Under the pieces are notes generated by a model. It was given only the letters and a program-made list of their open reading frames with translations. It had not been told where the DNA came from and searched no databases. 64,000 nt of DNA from Lepidostoma basale (lineage: Eukaryota > Arthropoda > Insecta > Trichoptera > Lepidostomatidae), in the NCBI GenBank assembly GCA_022606425.2, contig JAHDVF020000734.1, positions 2,023,001 through 2,087,000 of the forward strand. The letters run 5' to 3'. Made by a program: the position numbers and the translations under genes. This document shows positions 1 through 11,629 of the stretch, in pieces. Every line of letters starts with the position of its first letter. Positions within the stretch are counted from its first letter, which is position 1.

Positions 1-440
1 CTACTTATGGCCACAACAAAGGTTCCTTTACCGCATCATTACTGGTGATGAAAAATGGTGCCTTATGAGTGAGTTATGGTCAACAAGCCACGGTCAAATG
101 CCGGATCGGAAATATTCTGCAAAACGATAAAATCGCCAAGATTACGAAAAATGCCGCTCGAACACTTAGCTGGAAAGTCCTGCCGCACCCTTCGTATTCT
201 CCAGACCTCGTGCGCGCCGCCAGACTTCCTCGTTAACAGGCGCTTTCGAGCAGTTTGCACGGCTTTTTCTTTTATTATAACAATGACGTCGGATTGCGGA
301 CATGGCTGGACGAATACATCTAGTCAAGACCGGATGGTTTTACCATAATTGGACAGGCATTAAAAAGCTAGTAGAATGGCGTAGAAGTTGTACCATAAAT
401 AATGAATGAGAATACATTTTTTTGTTTATTGTGTCCTCTT
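1..440 (+). pseudogene. Decayed mariner transposase fragment
   Basis: The first bases read as the conserved mariner block around the catalytic Asp (RIITGDEKW near position 34-58). Further along, in another frame, LPHPSYSPDL is recognisable, the block just before the last catalytic Asp of D,D34D mariners. The stretch between the two blocks is much shorter than normal and the frame changes, so this is an internally deleted, frameshifted relic. It enters the window from the left, so its 5' end is unseen. The open frames at 63-348 are by-products of the decay. The family call is firm; the subfamily is not. Confidence 0.65.
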
Positions 441-497
441 GTTGTGTGAAGTGAAAAGAAATGTGCTGTATTTTTCTACGTGGAAACCATTACTTAC

Positions 498-1726
<1,229 letters not shown>

Positions 1727-1773
1727 GCGCCATATATATACATACCACATATGGCATGCAAATGTCAAGTCGC

Positions 1774-2528
1774 ATGGCAAAGTCTACCGACCGAGGGCAA
1801 TTATTTATCGGCTGGCCCAAGATACCTCTATGCCACTTCGTCTGGCAAAGTCTACCGACCGAGGGCAATTATTTATCGGCTAGCCTGAGACAGCCCTCTA
1901 TGCCACTTCGTCTGGCAAAGTCTACCGACCGAGGGCAATTATTTATCGGCTAGCCCGGGACAGCCCTCTACGCCACTTCGTCTGGCAAAGTCTACCGACC
2001 GAGGGCAATTATTTATCGGCTAGCCTGAGACAGCCCTCTATGCCACTTCGTCTGGCAAAGTCTACCGACCGAGGGCAATTATTTATCGGCTAGCCCGGGA
2101 CAGCCCTCTACGCCACTTTGTCTGGCAAAGTCTACCGACCGAGGGCAATTATTTATCGGCTAGCCTGAGACAGCCCTCTATGCCACTTCGTCTGGCAAAG
2201 TCTACCGACCGAGGGCAATTATTTATCGGCTAGCCTGAGACAGCCCTCTATGCCACTTCGTCTGGCAAAGTCTACCGACCGAGGGCAATTATTTATCGGC
2301 TAGCCCGGGACAGCCCTCTACGCCACTTTGTCTGGCAAAGTCTACCGACCGAGGGCAATTATTTATCGGCTGGCCCGGGACAGCCCTCTACGCCTCTTCG
2401 TCTGGCAAAGTCTACCGACCGAGGGCAATTATTTATCGGCTAGCCTGAGACAGCCCTCTATGCCACTTCGTCTGGCAAAGTCTACCGACCGAGGGCAATT
2501 ATTTATCGGTTGGCCCGTTCGCCTGGCA
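1774..2528. repeat. 70-bp minisatellite, 11 copies
   Basis: The marker GAGGGCAATT occurs at 1793, 1861, 1931, 2001, 2071, 2141, 2211, 2281, 2351, 2421 and 2491. The spacing is exactly 70 bp except for the first unit, which is 68. Two variant types alternate: type A (TAGCCTGAGA with TATGCC) at 1861, 2001, 2141, 2211 and 2421; type B (CCCGGGA with TACGCC) at 1931, 2071, 2281 and 2351. The last unit breaks off after TTGGCCCG. Because 70 is not a multiple of 3, no protein repeat is encoded and the open frames here are incidental. Confidence 0.97.
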
Positions 2529-2539
2529 AAGGATTAAAA

Positions 2540-3010
2540 TGTGCAATTAAAACCATCAGTTATTTAATTAAGTGTGGCTCCATTGCAGAATGTTGCGGAT
2601 CTCATAGACTGGTATGATCTCCATCAGTGAGGTGCCACTAGAGCCAGAGTAGGAAGTTAATTGTTGTCTGATCTTATATTAACTTTTCTGAATACGCCAA
2701 CCAGGTCATTTGGACAAGATAATTAGTTTAATAAAGATAAAGGTGTTGACAATAAATAACTTGACATTAACTAAATGTCAAAAATAAAAAAAATCCATTA
2801 AAGTAGTGAAAATATTTAACTTCAAGTCCAATCATTTGTTTTTCCATTGTCTTAAGACCGTAATTAAATAATATAATAATTACCTTACCTCTAGACTTAA
2901 CCCAACCCCTTCCATTTTATTGTTAAAATATTAATGTTGTTATTTGAAATTTGTTGGTAGTAGTACGTTGAGAATAAAATAAAAACATATTTACAGTATA
3001 ATTAGATAAT
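2540..3010. other. Unassigned AT-rich spacer
   Basis: Low-complexity AT-rich sequence after the minisatellite. I see no coding potential, RNA gene or recognised repeat in it. Confidence 0.6.
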
Positions 3011-3016
3011 ATTATG

Positions 3017-3083
3017 ATTCCAAAAATGTATTCCAAAAATGGATTCCAAAAATGGATTCCAAAAATGTACAAATTCCAAAAAT
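3017..3083. repeat. Short tandem ATTCCAAAAATG repeat
   Basis: Five copies of ATTCCAAAAATG spaced 13 bp apart, the last one offset by a few extra bases. The array runs directly into the first of two 180-bp direct repeats, and the second direct repeat also begins with TTCCAAAAATG. The motif was therefore part of the duplicated unit and was then amplified at one end only. Confidence 0.85.
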
Positions 3084-3254
3084 GTATCATGCATGATCAT
3101 AATAACAATGGTGGAATGGGGAATGTTGTAATTACATAAAGCGTGCGCTTAACCCAACCAATGACAGGTCATAAGTCCTGTAAACACCTTGATCATCCAT
3201 ATTCAGTTTCCAGTTTGCGTCTTCGTCTCTATTGAGATACAATTAAAAAATTTG
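3073..3254 (+). repeat. LTR-like direct repeat, left copy
   Basis: This 180-bp segment is repeated almost base for base at 3590-3770 (one A-run indel). Inside it a 159-bp core begins TGTATC and ends GATACA (3083-3241), an inverted TG..CA border like that of LTRs. However, identity continues about 10 bp outside the core on both sides, which simple LTRs would not do. No clear primer-binding site follows it. Strand is arbitrary. Confidence 0.7.
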
Positions 3255-3589
3255 AATTAACCACCCACAGGTGAAAATCCAGGATTCGTATACAGATATA
3301 AGTATACATTTCACAAATATTTGTAATTATTCTGGTCAATTCTTTGGCGTATAAAATAGGAGTGATACTCCAGGCGACTTCTAAAACAGTGCGCTAGGAG
3401 GCGGTAGCCTCTTCGCATTGTGTTAATAAAGTAGTTTGCTAAATGCTAAACAATCATTCTTCATAGATGGCGTTAGTGGGTGGATTGTATAGATTAATCT
3501 TAAAAATTAATTAGTACAATCAAATCTACATAGATGGCTAACTGGAACTGACACGTGAAGATAGGTATGGATTTGGAGTATATATACAA
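3255..3589 (+). other. Segment between the LTR-like repeats
   Basis: 335 bp with no coding potential. It has a TATA-like TATAAAATA at 3350 and an AATAAA at 3425, a promoter plus polyadenylation spacing reminiscent of an LTR U3-R. It could be a short non-autonomous LTR element (TRIM) or host sequence between duplicated segments; I cannot decide. Confidence 0.4.
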
Positions 3590-3770
3590 CTTCCAAAAAT
3601 GTATCATGCATGATCATAATAACAATGGTGGAATGGGGAATGTTGTAATTACATAAAGCGTGCGCTTAACCCAACCAATGACAGGTCATAAGTCCTGTAA
3701 ACACCTTGATCATCCATATTCAGTTTCCAGTTTGCGTCTTCGTCTCTATTGAGATACAATTAAAAATTTG
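3590..3770 (+). repeat. LTR-like direct repeat, right copy
   Basis: Near-identical to 3073-3254 at an offset of 517 bp. The core TGTATC..GATACA lies at 3600-3758. The near-perfect identity points to a recent duplication or insertion. Confidence 0.7.
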
Positions 3771-3774
3771 TTCA

Positions 3775-4290
3775 AAGTAAATTGTAACACAAAGAATAAA
3801 GCTTCTATAAAATTATATTATTAGCAATTAACATATTCAAAGGAAAAAGACCGTTCGACGTGGAGAATAAGGAAACGGACTAGTGGAAACAAATTGTAAG
3901 AGTGGTTGTATAATACTAGACTTATTAGGTATATAAATAAGACGCGGTAAATCACGCCTGATCCGTCCGGACGAGATCTGAGCCATGAACCGAATGAAGA
4001 GGCCTTCTCTCTTACAAAATCTCCAGATTTATGACGGAAGAATGTACATCCTCTTTATATTTATTGCTGACACCTCCCGACAGACGCGTTCCCACCTCCT
4101 CGGTGTTACGATTTATTGTGCATTAAGGATCTCTGTAAGCTCACCAGCTCCATTAGCTGTTTTATTATAGAGCATGCTGATTGTCGAAATAACCACGAAT
4201 AATACAGTTATCATAGTTGAACTTGAACCGACGTGGATTTGGCACGGATATTAATGGAATGCTTATTTATACGTATGCAAATTACAGATA
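3775..4290. other. Unassigned spacer
   Basis: No convincing coding region. The small open frame at 3985-4170 shows no recognisable motif and is probably chance. Confidence 0.5.
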
Positions 4291-4299
4291 TTGTTGCTT

Positions 4300-4545
4300 T
4301 TAAATTCAGAAAATGCAGTTTCAACCAACCGAGCGATTTTAATCAAATCAAATTAGGACAAGAATATGCTTTTTGAATTGTAAATCATTAAGGTGATTTT
4401 TTCAAATGTTTTAATAATTATTCTGTTATCCGGAACGGAGACAAATCCAGCAAATCAAAGATCTTCAAAATTGGTCCAGCCGTTCTCGAGTTATAAATGG
4501 TGTAACTAACACGATTTTTGACTTTGTTTTATATATATAGATTAT
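4300..4545 (+). mobile_element. Probable RTE-type LINE 3' end
   Basis: The segment ending GTCCAGCCGTTCTCGAG, then TTATATATATAGAT, resembles the 3' untranslated ends of RTE-clade LINEs common in Lepidoptera, which finish in short ATATAGAT repeats. This rests on recall of the tail style and not on an encoded protein, so it is tentative. Confidence 0.4.
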
Positions 4546-4559
4546 TACGTTCCTGCTTC

Positions 4560-4935
4560 CATAAACCCATCCCGTGTTCTAAATGTAAAATTGCCTTAAA
4601 AACCTCCCCTGCCCGCATTTGCCTCCTCTGATCCTAACCTGACCTTCCGCTGTTGTGTACCCATGTGATATTAGCTCTGTTTTGTTTTAAATTTTTATTT
4701 TATTTTGTATTATGTTTATTAAATAAATTTACATTTAGGCGGGACATAGAGGAAATGGGTAGTTTAAATGTGGTCTGGGTCCCTCACGTTTTTCTTTAAT
4801 CACAACCCTAGTAACGTAGGTCCCGCATTGACGAGGGGCGGGCCTAGGGATTGATAGAGCGAAGCTGACGAAAGGCAACGTGCGCCCATAACAGCTTCGG
4901 GAAAGCGGTGGGACTCCTCCAAGTCCCTATGATTT
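4560..4935 (+). repeat. Interspersed repeat family X, copy 1
   Basis: Shares a block with 9460-9905: TTAAATGTGGTCTG, then a GTCCCG..TTGACGAG..CGGGCCTAG block, then GACGAAAG, CATAACAG and TCGGG. Both copies carry AATAAA-like signals upstream of the shared block. It is non-coding. It is probably the 3' region of a retroposon, but no encoded part is visible. Confidence 0.6.
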
Positions 4936-5285
4936 TTAGGCGCGGTGCTTTGAGTAGACGTCTACTGAACCTTTGCAACACAATCAGCCCCCAATCGTCT
5001 GCATATTCAAAAGCACTGTGAGTGTCGACAAGAGTGGTGCCCAGTTCCATGTCTAGAACACCTCTTACTACTTTTCACAAAGCGATATTAAACAGCATTG
5101 AAGAAATTAGATCACACTTGTTATGGCCAGTCATGACGTTAAATCCCAGTCATTTCCCCTTCGACCCTCACTGCTGCCTTGGCCCTGAAAGCCCTGATAT
5201 TCATTCTATATACTCGTAGACTATCCCGACGAATACTGCCATAGCCCGGTTTGAAGTCAATAAAGTCGTTGAAGACATCTTGACC
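4936..5285 (-). pseudogene. LINE reverse transcriptase fragment
   Basis: On the minus strand the RT palm region can be followed through frameshifts: DFIDFKPGYGSIRRDSL near 5280-5230 (the A-box Asp block), then FNIAL near 5100, then EYADD near 5010 (the YxDD catalytic box, here intact). A stop interrupts after FNIAL. Sequence order fits an RTE-clade RT lacking the thumb and the 3' end. Confidence 0.65.
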
Positions 5286-5449
5286 TCATCATTTGTACTG
5301 TCAGTGTTATTAATTCACCACAAGTCAAAATATGGATCTTCTGTAAAATGAACTATTCTGAACTAAAAATTGAAACTCTCTGTCTGTCTAGTATCTGGGG
5401 GGTGAATGTGGTTCGTGGTATGTTTTTTTGTTATGAATGCATTTCTACA

Positions 5450-6260
5450 TTAATTTACTTCCATCATACAGTACACGGCTATAGGTTATTTAACCTATTC
5501 CATCTAGGAAGTTGTAGGGGAGGTTCATCATCATCATCAGCCGTCTGTCATCCACTGCTGATCGTAGGCCTCTCCCAAATCACGCCACCGCCCCCTATTC
5601 ATTGCCGCTCCCATTCATCCATGTCCAGCAATCCTCTTCAGATCGCCGGTCCAGCGGGCAGGGGGACGTCCAACTCTGCGGAATCTTGACCCGACCCGAA
5701 TCAGAACCCGTCTCCCCCATCCTGGTTCTCCGACAGACATGGCCAGCCCATCCCCACTTCAGCCCACCAATCCTCAGAGCCACCTCAGTCACCTTGGTTT
5801 GTTGTCGAATAAATTCGTTTCTAAATCTGTCCCTCAAAGTTATTCCAAACATGGCTTTTTCCATGGCGCGTTGGGTGACCTTGAATCTGTAGACTAGACC
5901 TTTTTTCAGTGTCCACGCCTCGGCTCCGTAAGTCATGACTGGCAAGACGCACTGGTGAAGACTTTAGGGGAGGTTATTACCGATTAATTTTGTCATGTGA
6001 GTCACTATAAAAATTTAACCATTTTTGAGGTAAAACGAATTTTAGTTTTTTTATTTATTTATCGTGGTCAGTGGTTTTAAAAATAAATTAATAAATAACT
6101 GTTGGTCGTAATTGTACTTTTATTTTTTTCTTAATTAGTGAATATAACAGGCATTCATTATCGATACAAAAACTAGAACTCTCTTTCCACATCAGGAAAT
6201 ATCAGACTGAAACATTGATACTGTTGAAAATTTGCATTTTAATTATTTTAGTTGACAAAT
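5450..6260 (+). repeat. Interspersed repeat family Y, copy 1 (interrupted)
   Basis: The sequence either side of the RTE insertion matches two other places: 16290-16640 (inverted) and 21960-22200 (direct). Shared landmarks are GGAAGTTGTAG..GAGGTTAT, TTTTATTTTTTTCTTA and ACAGGCATTCAT..ATC, plus GACGGAAA-like words near the end. It is non-coding and of unknown class. Comparison with the 16.6-kb copy shows the uninterrupted target. Confidence 0.6.
5526..5964 (-). pseudogene. 5'-truncated RTE LINE with 11-bp target duplication
   Basis: Minus-strand frame 5945-5595 encodes the end of an RTE-clade protein: PVMTYGAEAWTLKKGL, then KVTQRAMEKAMFGITLRDRF, then LKWGWAGHVCRR. It finishes in a GATGATGATGA simple tail at 5526-5537, typical of RTE/BovB-type LINEs. 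Both sides carry TAGGGGAGGTT (5515-5525 and 5965-5975), an 11-bp target-site duplication. Only the last quarter of the protein was copied, so it is dead on arrival, but the frame is still open, suggesting a fairly recent insertion. Confidence 0.9.
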
Positions 6261-6269
6261 TCCAAAAGG

Positions 6270-7200
6270 AAGGCGATTTAAAGTAAAATCACTAATAAAT
6301 TTTCCTTGGTGCTAATTATTTAAAAAACATCGGTTATAATACTCGTGTTACATTGGCGCTCTAAAGACGGTTGTTGACACCTTGACGCTATATGGGAGAA
6401 CCACCATGAAGAGAACGTTTTTAATACACTGTTTCAAAAACAAAGTATGAAGTTTTGTAGAGAATTCATTCCTTCTATAATTCCTAAAGTGAATTTTAAA
6501 TTCTTTTGTCAGATTCTAGGTTATGAATAATTTTATAAAAAATGGGAAATGTTCTCTTCAAGGGATAGTGTACCACGAAGAGAACACTGGTTCCCATGAA
6601 GAGAACAGGCACATGCGTTAATCGTAATGCCGAATTATACTTGTCTATCTTTACATAATTTGACACGTTCTGTCACAATACGACTATATATCAGGAAAAT
6701 TTATTTACGAAAATTAATAAAAACATGAGGCAGTGCTTAGGCATGATGCAAGCAAATTCGCATGGTCAACACTAAATATTTTCCGATTGCCTATTTGCGA
6801 TTATATTTAAAATTATCCCCGGCTTCTTGTGCCTGCTTTGATCGTTTAATAACTTTCCACAATAATGTTGTTGCTTTTGAGGAATGCTTTTCTTTTGTAC
6901 GATGACGGCATCTGTATAATCTTTGAATTCGTTGTCCGTCTTACGATTTATTTTCGGCATCTAAAATAATGTATGATTGGGTACATCTTTTGTGATACAT
7001 AATTTTAAATAATATTATTTAATAAACAAAACACACATAAAAAGCCACGAAGAGAACACTAAGCCTTTGAAGAGAACGTTCTCTTCATAGGACGGCCGGT
7101 TCTCTTCATAGTGCTTATTTCTGTTTTGTATGGACAAATACGCTTTCAAAATATAAAAACAGCTAAAGTAGGTATTGTAATGAAACACACGTGAGGGTAT
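6270..7200. mobile_element. Region with eight GAAGAGAAC motifs, possible DNA-element remnant
   Basis: GAAGAGAAC occurs at 6408, 6577, 6598, 7049 and 7069 on plus and at 6551, 7078 and 7099 on minus. The right cluster is symmetric: two forward copies face two reverse copies around the 20-bp palindrome TGAAGAGAACGTTCTCTTCA at 7068-7087. Between the clusters lies a 62-codon minus-strand frame (6960-6772) starting MPKINRKTDNEF, which faintly recalls the N-terminus of pogo-type transposases. Clustered motifs in both orientations at two ends resemble subterminal transposase-binding repeats, but no terminal inverted repeats were found. Confidence 0.4.
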
Positions 7201-7204
7201 ATCC

Positions 7205-8080
7205 GTTATTCCGATATTAGAATTAAGACCAGTCAGGCCTGTGTTATTAAATGATGGATTTGTAAATCTCAGCTTAGACTTAGACTTACAGTCAGCTAGA
7301 GACTAAAGGCAAATTAGCTACCGCAGGCCGATCTCTGTAATTTGTTCCTCTTAAACATTTATTGAAATGTACGAACCGGAGTTTTCGCTGAAAATATTTA
7401 GCTTTCTAAATCGCCGGAGGATTTATTACAGTTTGTTTGAATTGAAAGGAAGCGAATTAAAATAATGGAAAACATTCCATCTCACGCGAGGGTGCTACAG
7501 CCCCCAGCCTCCAGACTCACCTGCCCGGGCCCGGAGCCGAACGAAAGTATTGAATCTTAAAACAAGTATTATACGGTTAATGGGTCTCGAACATGAAAAC
7601 ACTAACTCTAAATCATTGTGCCGTATATCATACCTACCGTTATATCGTCCCGAGCGTCGTTAGTGCCGCGGCCGGCGGATAATAGTTCGTTTATACCCGA
7701 AGAAATGCATTAAATATCATATTGTTCGCAAGTTTCCCAACACGAGGTTTAACCCCTCGGAGGAAGTGATAATAGAAACGATGACTTAAGGAGGCGAGAG
7801 ATTAGATAGTCTTTGGACGGCTACTGCGAAGCGAATGTTCTAATACCTATTGTAAAACTTCATTTCATATTCTAGATTTCAAGAAAAACGCGCGTTTTAG
7901 CAAGTTTTACAATATTATATAATAATATCAAATATCACATTAGCCAGGCCCTAGTAATGCGACACAAGGGGCACATTTGATTTAAGCTGTTGAAACAACT
8001 ACTATCAATTTCTAGTTTCTTGAACAATTACCTCCATATATGGTATGCTAACACTGGCCTCAAACAGTGTCAAATGCCGT
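7205..8080. other. Unassigned spacer
   Basis: No coding region or recognised repeat was seen. Composition is more balanced than in neighbouring repeats, so this may be unique host sequence. Confidence 0.5.
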
Positions 8081-8094
8081 TCTCTGGAGACTAG

Positions 8095-8290
8095 ACTGGT
8101 CCTCTATGGGGGGAGAGAGGAAGCGAGCCAGACCTAGAGCCACCTGGAGAAGATCTGCAGGACGAGGTCAAAGCAGCAGGCCTCACTTGGGATGATGTTA
8201 GGCATCAGGCATGCGATAGAGTCGGATGGAGAAGGTTCCTTGAGGCCCTATGCACCACCGAGGTGTGACAGGACAAGAAGAAGAGATGGT
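8095..8290 (+). pseudogene. LINE protein C-terminal fragment
   Basis: The plus strand reads VKAAGLTWDDVRHQACDRVG, then WRRFLEAL, ending CTTEV and stop at 8268. This is the common C-terminus (..TWRR..A.DR..WR..L..L) of insect LINE polyproteins. An upstream RPRATWRR is in another frame. A GAAGAAGAG simple tail follows at 8277. Severely 5' truncated. Confidence 0.7.
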
Positions 8291-8299
8291 TTGTAAAAC

Positions 8300-8400
8300 T
8301 TCGTATTAAATAATTAGTACGAATGAAAACGTCTGTTTTCTAGAAGTTTTATTATATTTTATGGGAATGACATTCGTATAGTTGAGCTATTGTCTAATAG
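8300..8400. repeat. Penelope-like repeat fragment
   Basis: Shares CGTCTGTTTTCTAGAAG and TTATGGGAATGACAT with 23500-23730, 31915-32060 and 20090-20170. The hammerhead-like part present in other copies is missing here. Confidence 0.5.
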
Positions 8401-8419
8401 AAACATCGCTCCGAAACTT

Positions 8420-9060
8420 CTGAGGAACGGTCGCACGATGTTCCGAGGCTGGGGAACTCGGAACCAACAGACGGCACAACTCCCAAAATCAATAAAAATT
8501 CAGTACGGACTATAATAGCTCAATCGAGACAATACGAACCCTTACTTACTTTCGCGCGGATTGAAGTTTCTACCATTAATCACGCAAAAAATACTTAACT
8601 CTAAAATTGTGGTAATTGTACTTTGAAACGGAGACCCAACATTACCGGAGGAACTGGCTGGAGCTTCGTGTCTCTACAGGCGCAGGCGCAGAGAAATGTA
8701 TCGGCGGCGATCGCGCGATCTACGATACTTCTCGGGTGATAACGCACTTAACTCAGTGCGCCACTTCCGCTTCCGTTACGGCAAGGAGCGGACGAGGCGC
8801 GCAACCCCAATCCCCCGGGCGATATCAAAGTTTGAGCGAGAATTAACTTTAGCCCACTAAAACAGTATTCAATAATAGTTGATCGTAAGTCTGGTTGTCG
8901 AACACCAGAACGGCGCGGCGACAGGCGACACGTAAGAAAAGTCCGTAAGGTTCGGTTTGTAATTGAAGGTTGGCGGCTGTTGAGTTCGAATCTAGTTTTA
9001 GCTGAAAGCTAAGGTGTCGAACGCTGTCGATTCTCTTTATAGTGTCTTTTCAGTGCCTCG
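8420..9060. other. Unassigned spacer
   Basis: No gene recognised; the 76-codon frame at 8616-8846 has no recognisable feature. Confidence 0.5.
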
Positions 9061-9062
9061 GC

Positions 9063-9108
9063 TATTACATACTCGTACACCAAACGCAGTATTCAAGAGC
9101 GAGGGTGG
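9063..9108. repeat. 46-bp direct repeat, left copy
   Basis: Identical over 46 bp to 9912-9957. The pair brackets an 803-bp segment and looks like an unusually long target-site duplication. Confidence 0.9.
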
Positions 9109-9911
9109 TTGTGTTATTATCGCTATTATGATTACTTTGATAGTTATAAATAAATGATTATTATTATCCTTGTCTTTGGTTATGTTATTATTATGGTATT
9201 ATTGCTATTATAATTATTGTGATAATTATGAATAGTATGTTCGCTATGATTGCTACAATAGTTTTGTGCATTTTAGTTTTGTTTTCTGTTTCTGCGCCCC
9301 TGAGTTGCTGCTCATGGATGTTGCCACTGGCTCCTGTTCATTGGTTTTGTTTTGACCGGAAGTCTACACTGCCCCTTGGTGGGTGTGTTCTGATCTACTT
9401 TTCTCTTTATAATGTGTCTTTTATAAATACTGTTTTTTTTTTAAATTAATTTCTGCTCTTTCTAAAACCTTTCCTCCATCCATCCCATCCCAATTTATTC
9501 ATTCTTACTTAACATCTTCCCGCCTCTCTCATACACCATCTTCTTCTTGTTTTAAAATTTAGTTTGTTATATATTTGTCCTATTGTGTATTGTAAATTAA
9601 TGTGTGTTTTATATCATTTTAATGTGTTTTTTTTTCTTTCTTTTTACTAATTTAAGGTGTGCTTTGTATAATATTTACTTCTGATTTTATTTCATAATAA
9701 AGAGATGTGAGGCCGCGCGGGAGATATATAAGGTTAGAAGAATAGATTAAATGTGGTCTGTCACCCTTTTAATTGATGACAAGAAAAGGCTAAATTAAAT
9801 TAACGTAAGTCCCGGATGGACAAGGAACGGGCCTAGATAGTGCAGCGAGACTGACGAAAGGGCGTCGCTGCGTCCTATAACAGTCTCGGGTGGTGGTGGG
9901 AACCTTATATA
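9109..9911 (+). mobile_element. Retroposon-like insertion (repeat family X, copy 2)
   Basis: 803 bp between perfect 46-bp direct repeats. The left half is AT-rich with no clear protein. The right half (from about 9460) is family X, shared with 4560-4935, including AATAAAG at 9699 and the GTCTCGGG block near 9885. No terminal inverted repeats or poly(A) end are visible. A long duplication flanking an internally non-coding unit suggests a target-primed retroposon with widely spaced nicks, or unequal duplication. The 76-codon frame at 9219-9449 (MIIMNSMFAMIATIVLCILV) is hydrophobic but probably chance. Confidence 0.6.
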
Positions 9912-9957
9912 TATTACATACTCGTACACCAAACGCAGTATTCAAGAGCGAGGGTGG
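9912..9957. repeat. 46-bp direct repeat, right copy
   Basis: Exact partner of 9063-9108; see that entry. Confidence 0.9.
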
Positions 9958-10217
9958 GGAGAACGTATCCGAACTCGTAGGGTAGGGACACAGCAGAGGT
10001 ACCAGGTTTTACGAGGTGGCAGGTACTCGCAGTCCTTGCCAACAGCGAGGCATCATACTTCAGGCGTCATGTCGCGAGAGGGATGTTTATAAACACTGTG
10101 TAAAACGTAGAGCAGGACTATTTACAAAGGTTTATCATAGATGGCGCCAGTATGTGTCACAACGTACTAATGAAGTGCAGCGCCAAATTAATTTTAAAAA
10201 AGAGTATTGTTGTATTA

Positions 10218-10454
10218 TAAACGTGTAACTATTAACGTGTAGTTTTATCGAGTAGTCTTAACGTGTAGTTCTAACGAGTTGTACTTATTACTTACTTTTT
10301 ACTTATTACTTATATATTTGTTTACACCAATAAACGTGTAACTATTAACGTGTAGTTTTATCGAGTAGTCTTAACGTGTAGTTCTAACGAGTTGTACTTA
10401 TTACTTACTTTTTACTTATTACTTATATATTTGTTTACACCAATAAACGTGTAC
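10218..10454. repeat. 113-bp tandem repeat, 2.1 copies
   Basis: TAAACGTGTA recurs at 10218, 10331 and 10444, a period of 113 bp with essentially identical units. Shorter AACGTGTAG words repeat inside each unit. Non-coding. Confidence 0.95.
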
Positions 10455-11560
10455 CTTCACGAGTGCGAGTATTCATTTTTAACAACACGTACATAGGTAG
10501 TTGTGCACACTCGATGCTTTTATAGGGCAGAATGTCGAACAGGTCTTGATATGTCATAGTTACTGAGTACGAGTACAATGGTCGATGTTTTTCTGTCCTC
10601 GCCGTACTTACAAAAATAAATGAGCACCGTGGATTCCCCTTACTCTTGGCTACTATGCACGTTCTCTGCTACTGTGCAGTATCCTCGGTACATTTGGACT
10701 GCAGATGGAGGTTGGGTGTTAATTCTCTAGGGAAGGGGAAATTCTAACTAAGAATTAACCCTTTAAATTAATTTGTGATTTGCAGGTTCACCTAAAATAA
10801 TGAAAGAAAAGTGGAAAATTAGAGCTCAAACGTGCAGTTCTTTTAGGCGGAGAGTGCTCTTGGATGGTGTGATTGGCCCACGCGGGGCGCTCCTGCCTCC
10901 TGCTCCTGCTCCTGCTCGGTACACGCCTCCATAGGCGAGAGATGAGATGAGATGTTAGCATTAGTTAGACAATCATCTCAGGGAGAAGACAGAGGCGCCC
11001 CCGACGGGAGGACATGGACGCGTGTCATAGAGCGTAGTGGAGGACAAGATGCAAGACTTTACATTAGAATTAAAAATATGGTGTCTTCCGTTTATCCGGT
11101 AGTTAATCATGCGGTGGCTTTTTAGGCGAGACATCTGTAAATACCTAAAGCAATATTATGATTATTCTAGATAAAGTCGTAGTAAATGAGGACAATTATC
11201 TTTATAGTAGTAGGTATACGGCGCACATGACGGGCGCATTCCATAAATAGGTATACTTTAGTAAATAACAACAGAAGATTGTAGATGAAATCCGTCGGAA
11301 GAAACTACTTTGATTTATGTTTTATTCTTCGGCACGCGGGGCGTCTATCTTCGGCCGAATTTTTATTCTTATTCGTGACGAGATTCCATTAAAACTAGCG
11401 CCAGCGGGTAGGTCACAGTGGTACTCTAAAATCCGCGAGTCTACAGCGCAGAAGCTTTTAGCCAGTCGTAGCTTAGCAGGGAGGGGTCGAGGGTTGAGGT
11501 GGCACGAGCTATCCAGGTTCTCCTGGTCTTATCTCCATGAAATATTTATTGTATACGAGT
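10455..11560. other. Unassigned spacer
   Basis: No gene or known repeat recognised. The 81-codon frame at 11317-11562 shows no motif. Confidence 0.5.
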
Positions 11561-11563
11561 AGG

Positions 11564-11624
11564 TATGTCGTACACTTACACTTATATGTCGTACACTTAC
11601 ACTTATATGTCGTACACTTACACT
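11564..11624. repeat. 21-bp tandem repeat, 3 copies
   Basis: TATGTCGTACACTTACAC begins at 11564, 11585 and 11606; period 21 bp, identical units. Confidence 0.95.
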
Positions 11625-11629
11625 GTCTT

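Noticed and set aside
2328..2537. Possible repeat protein in the 70-bp array
   Set aside because: The period is not a multiple of three, so the frame changes in each unit.
9219..9449. Small membrane protein
   Set aside because: Hydrophobic frame from T-rich sequence inside a retroposon-like insertion; no start context or relatives recognised.
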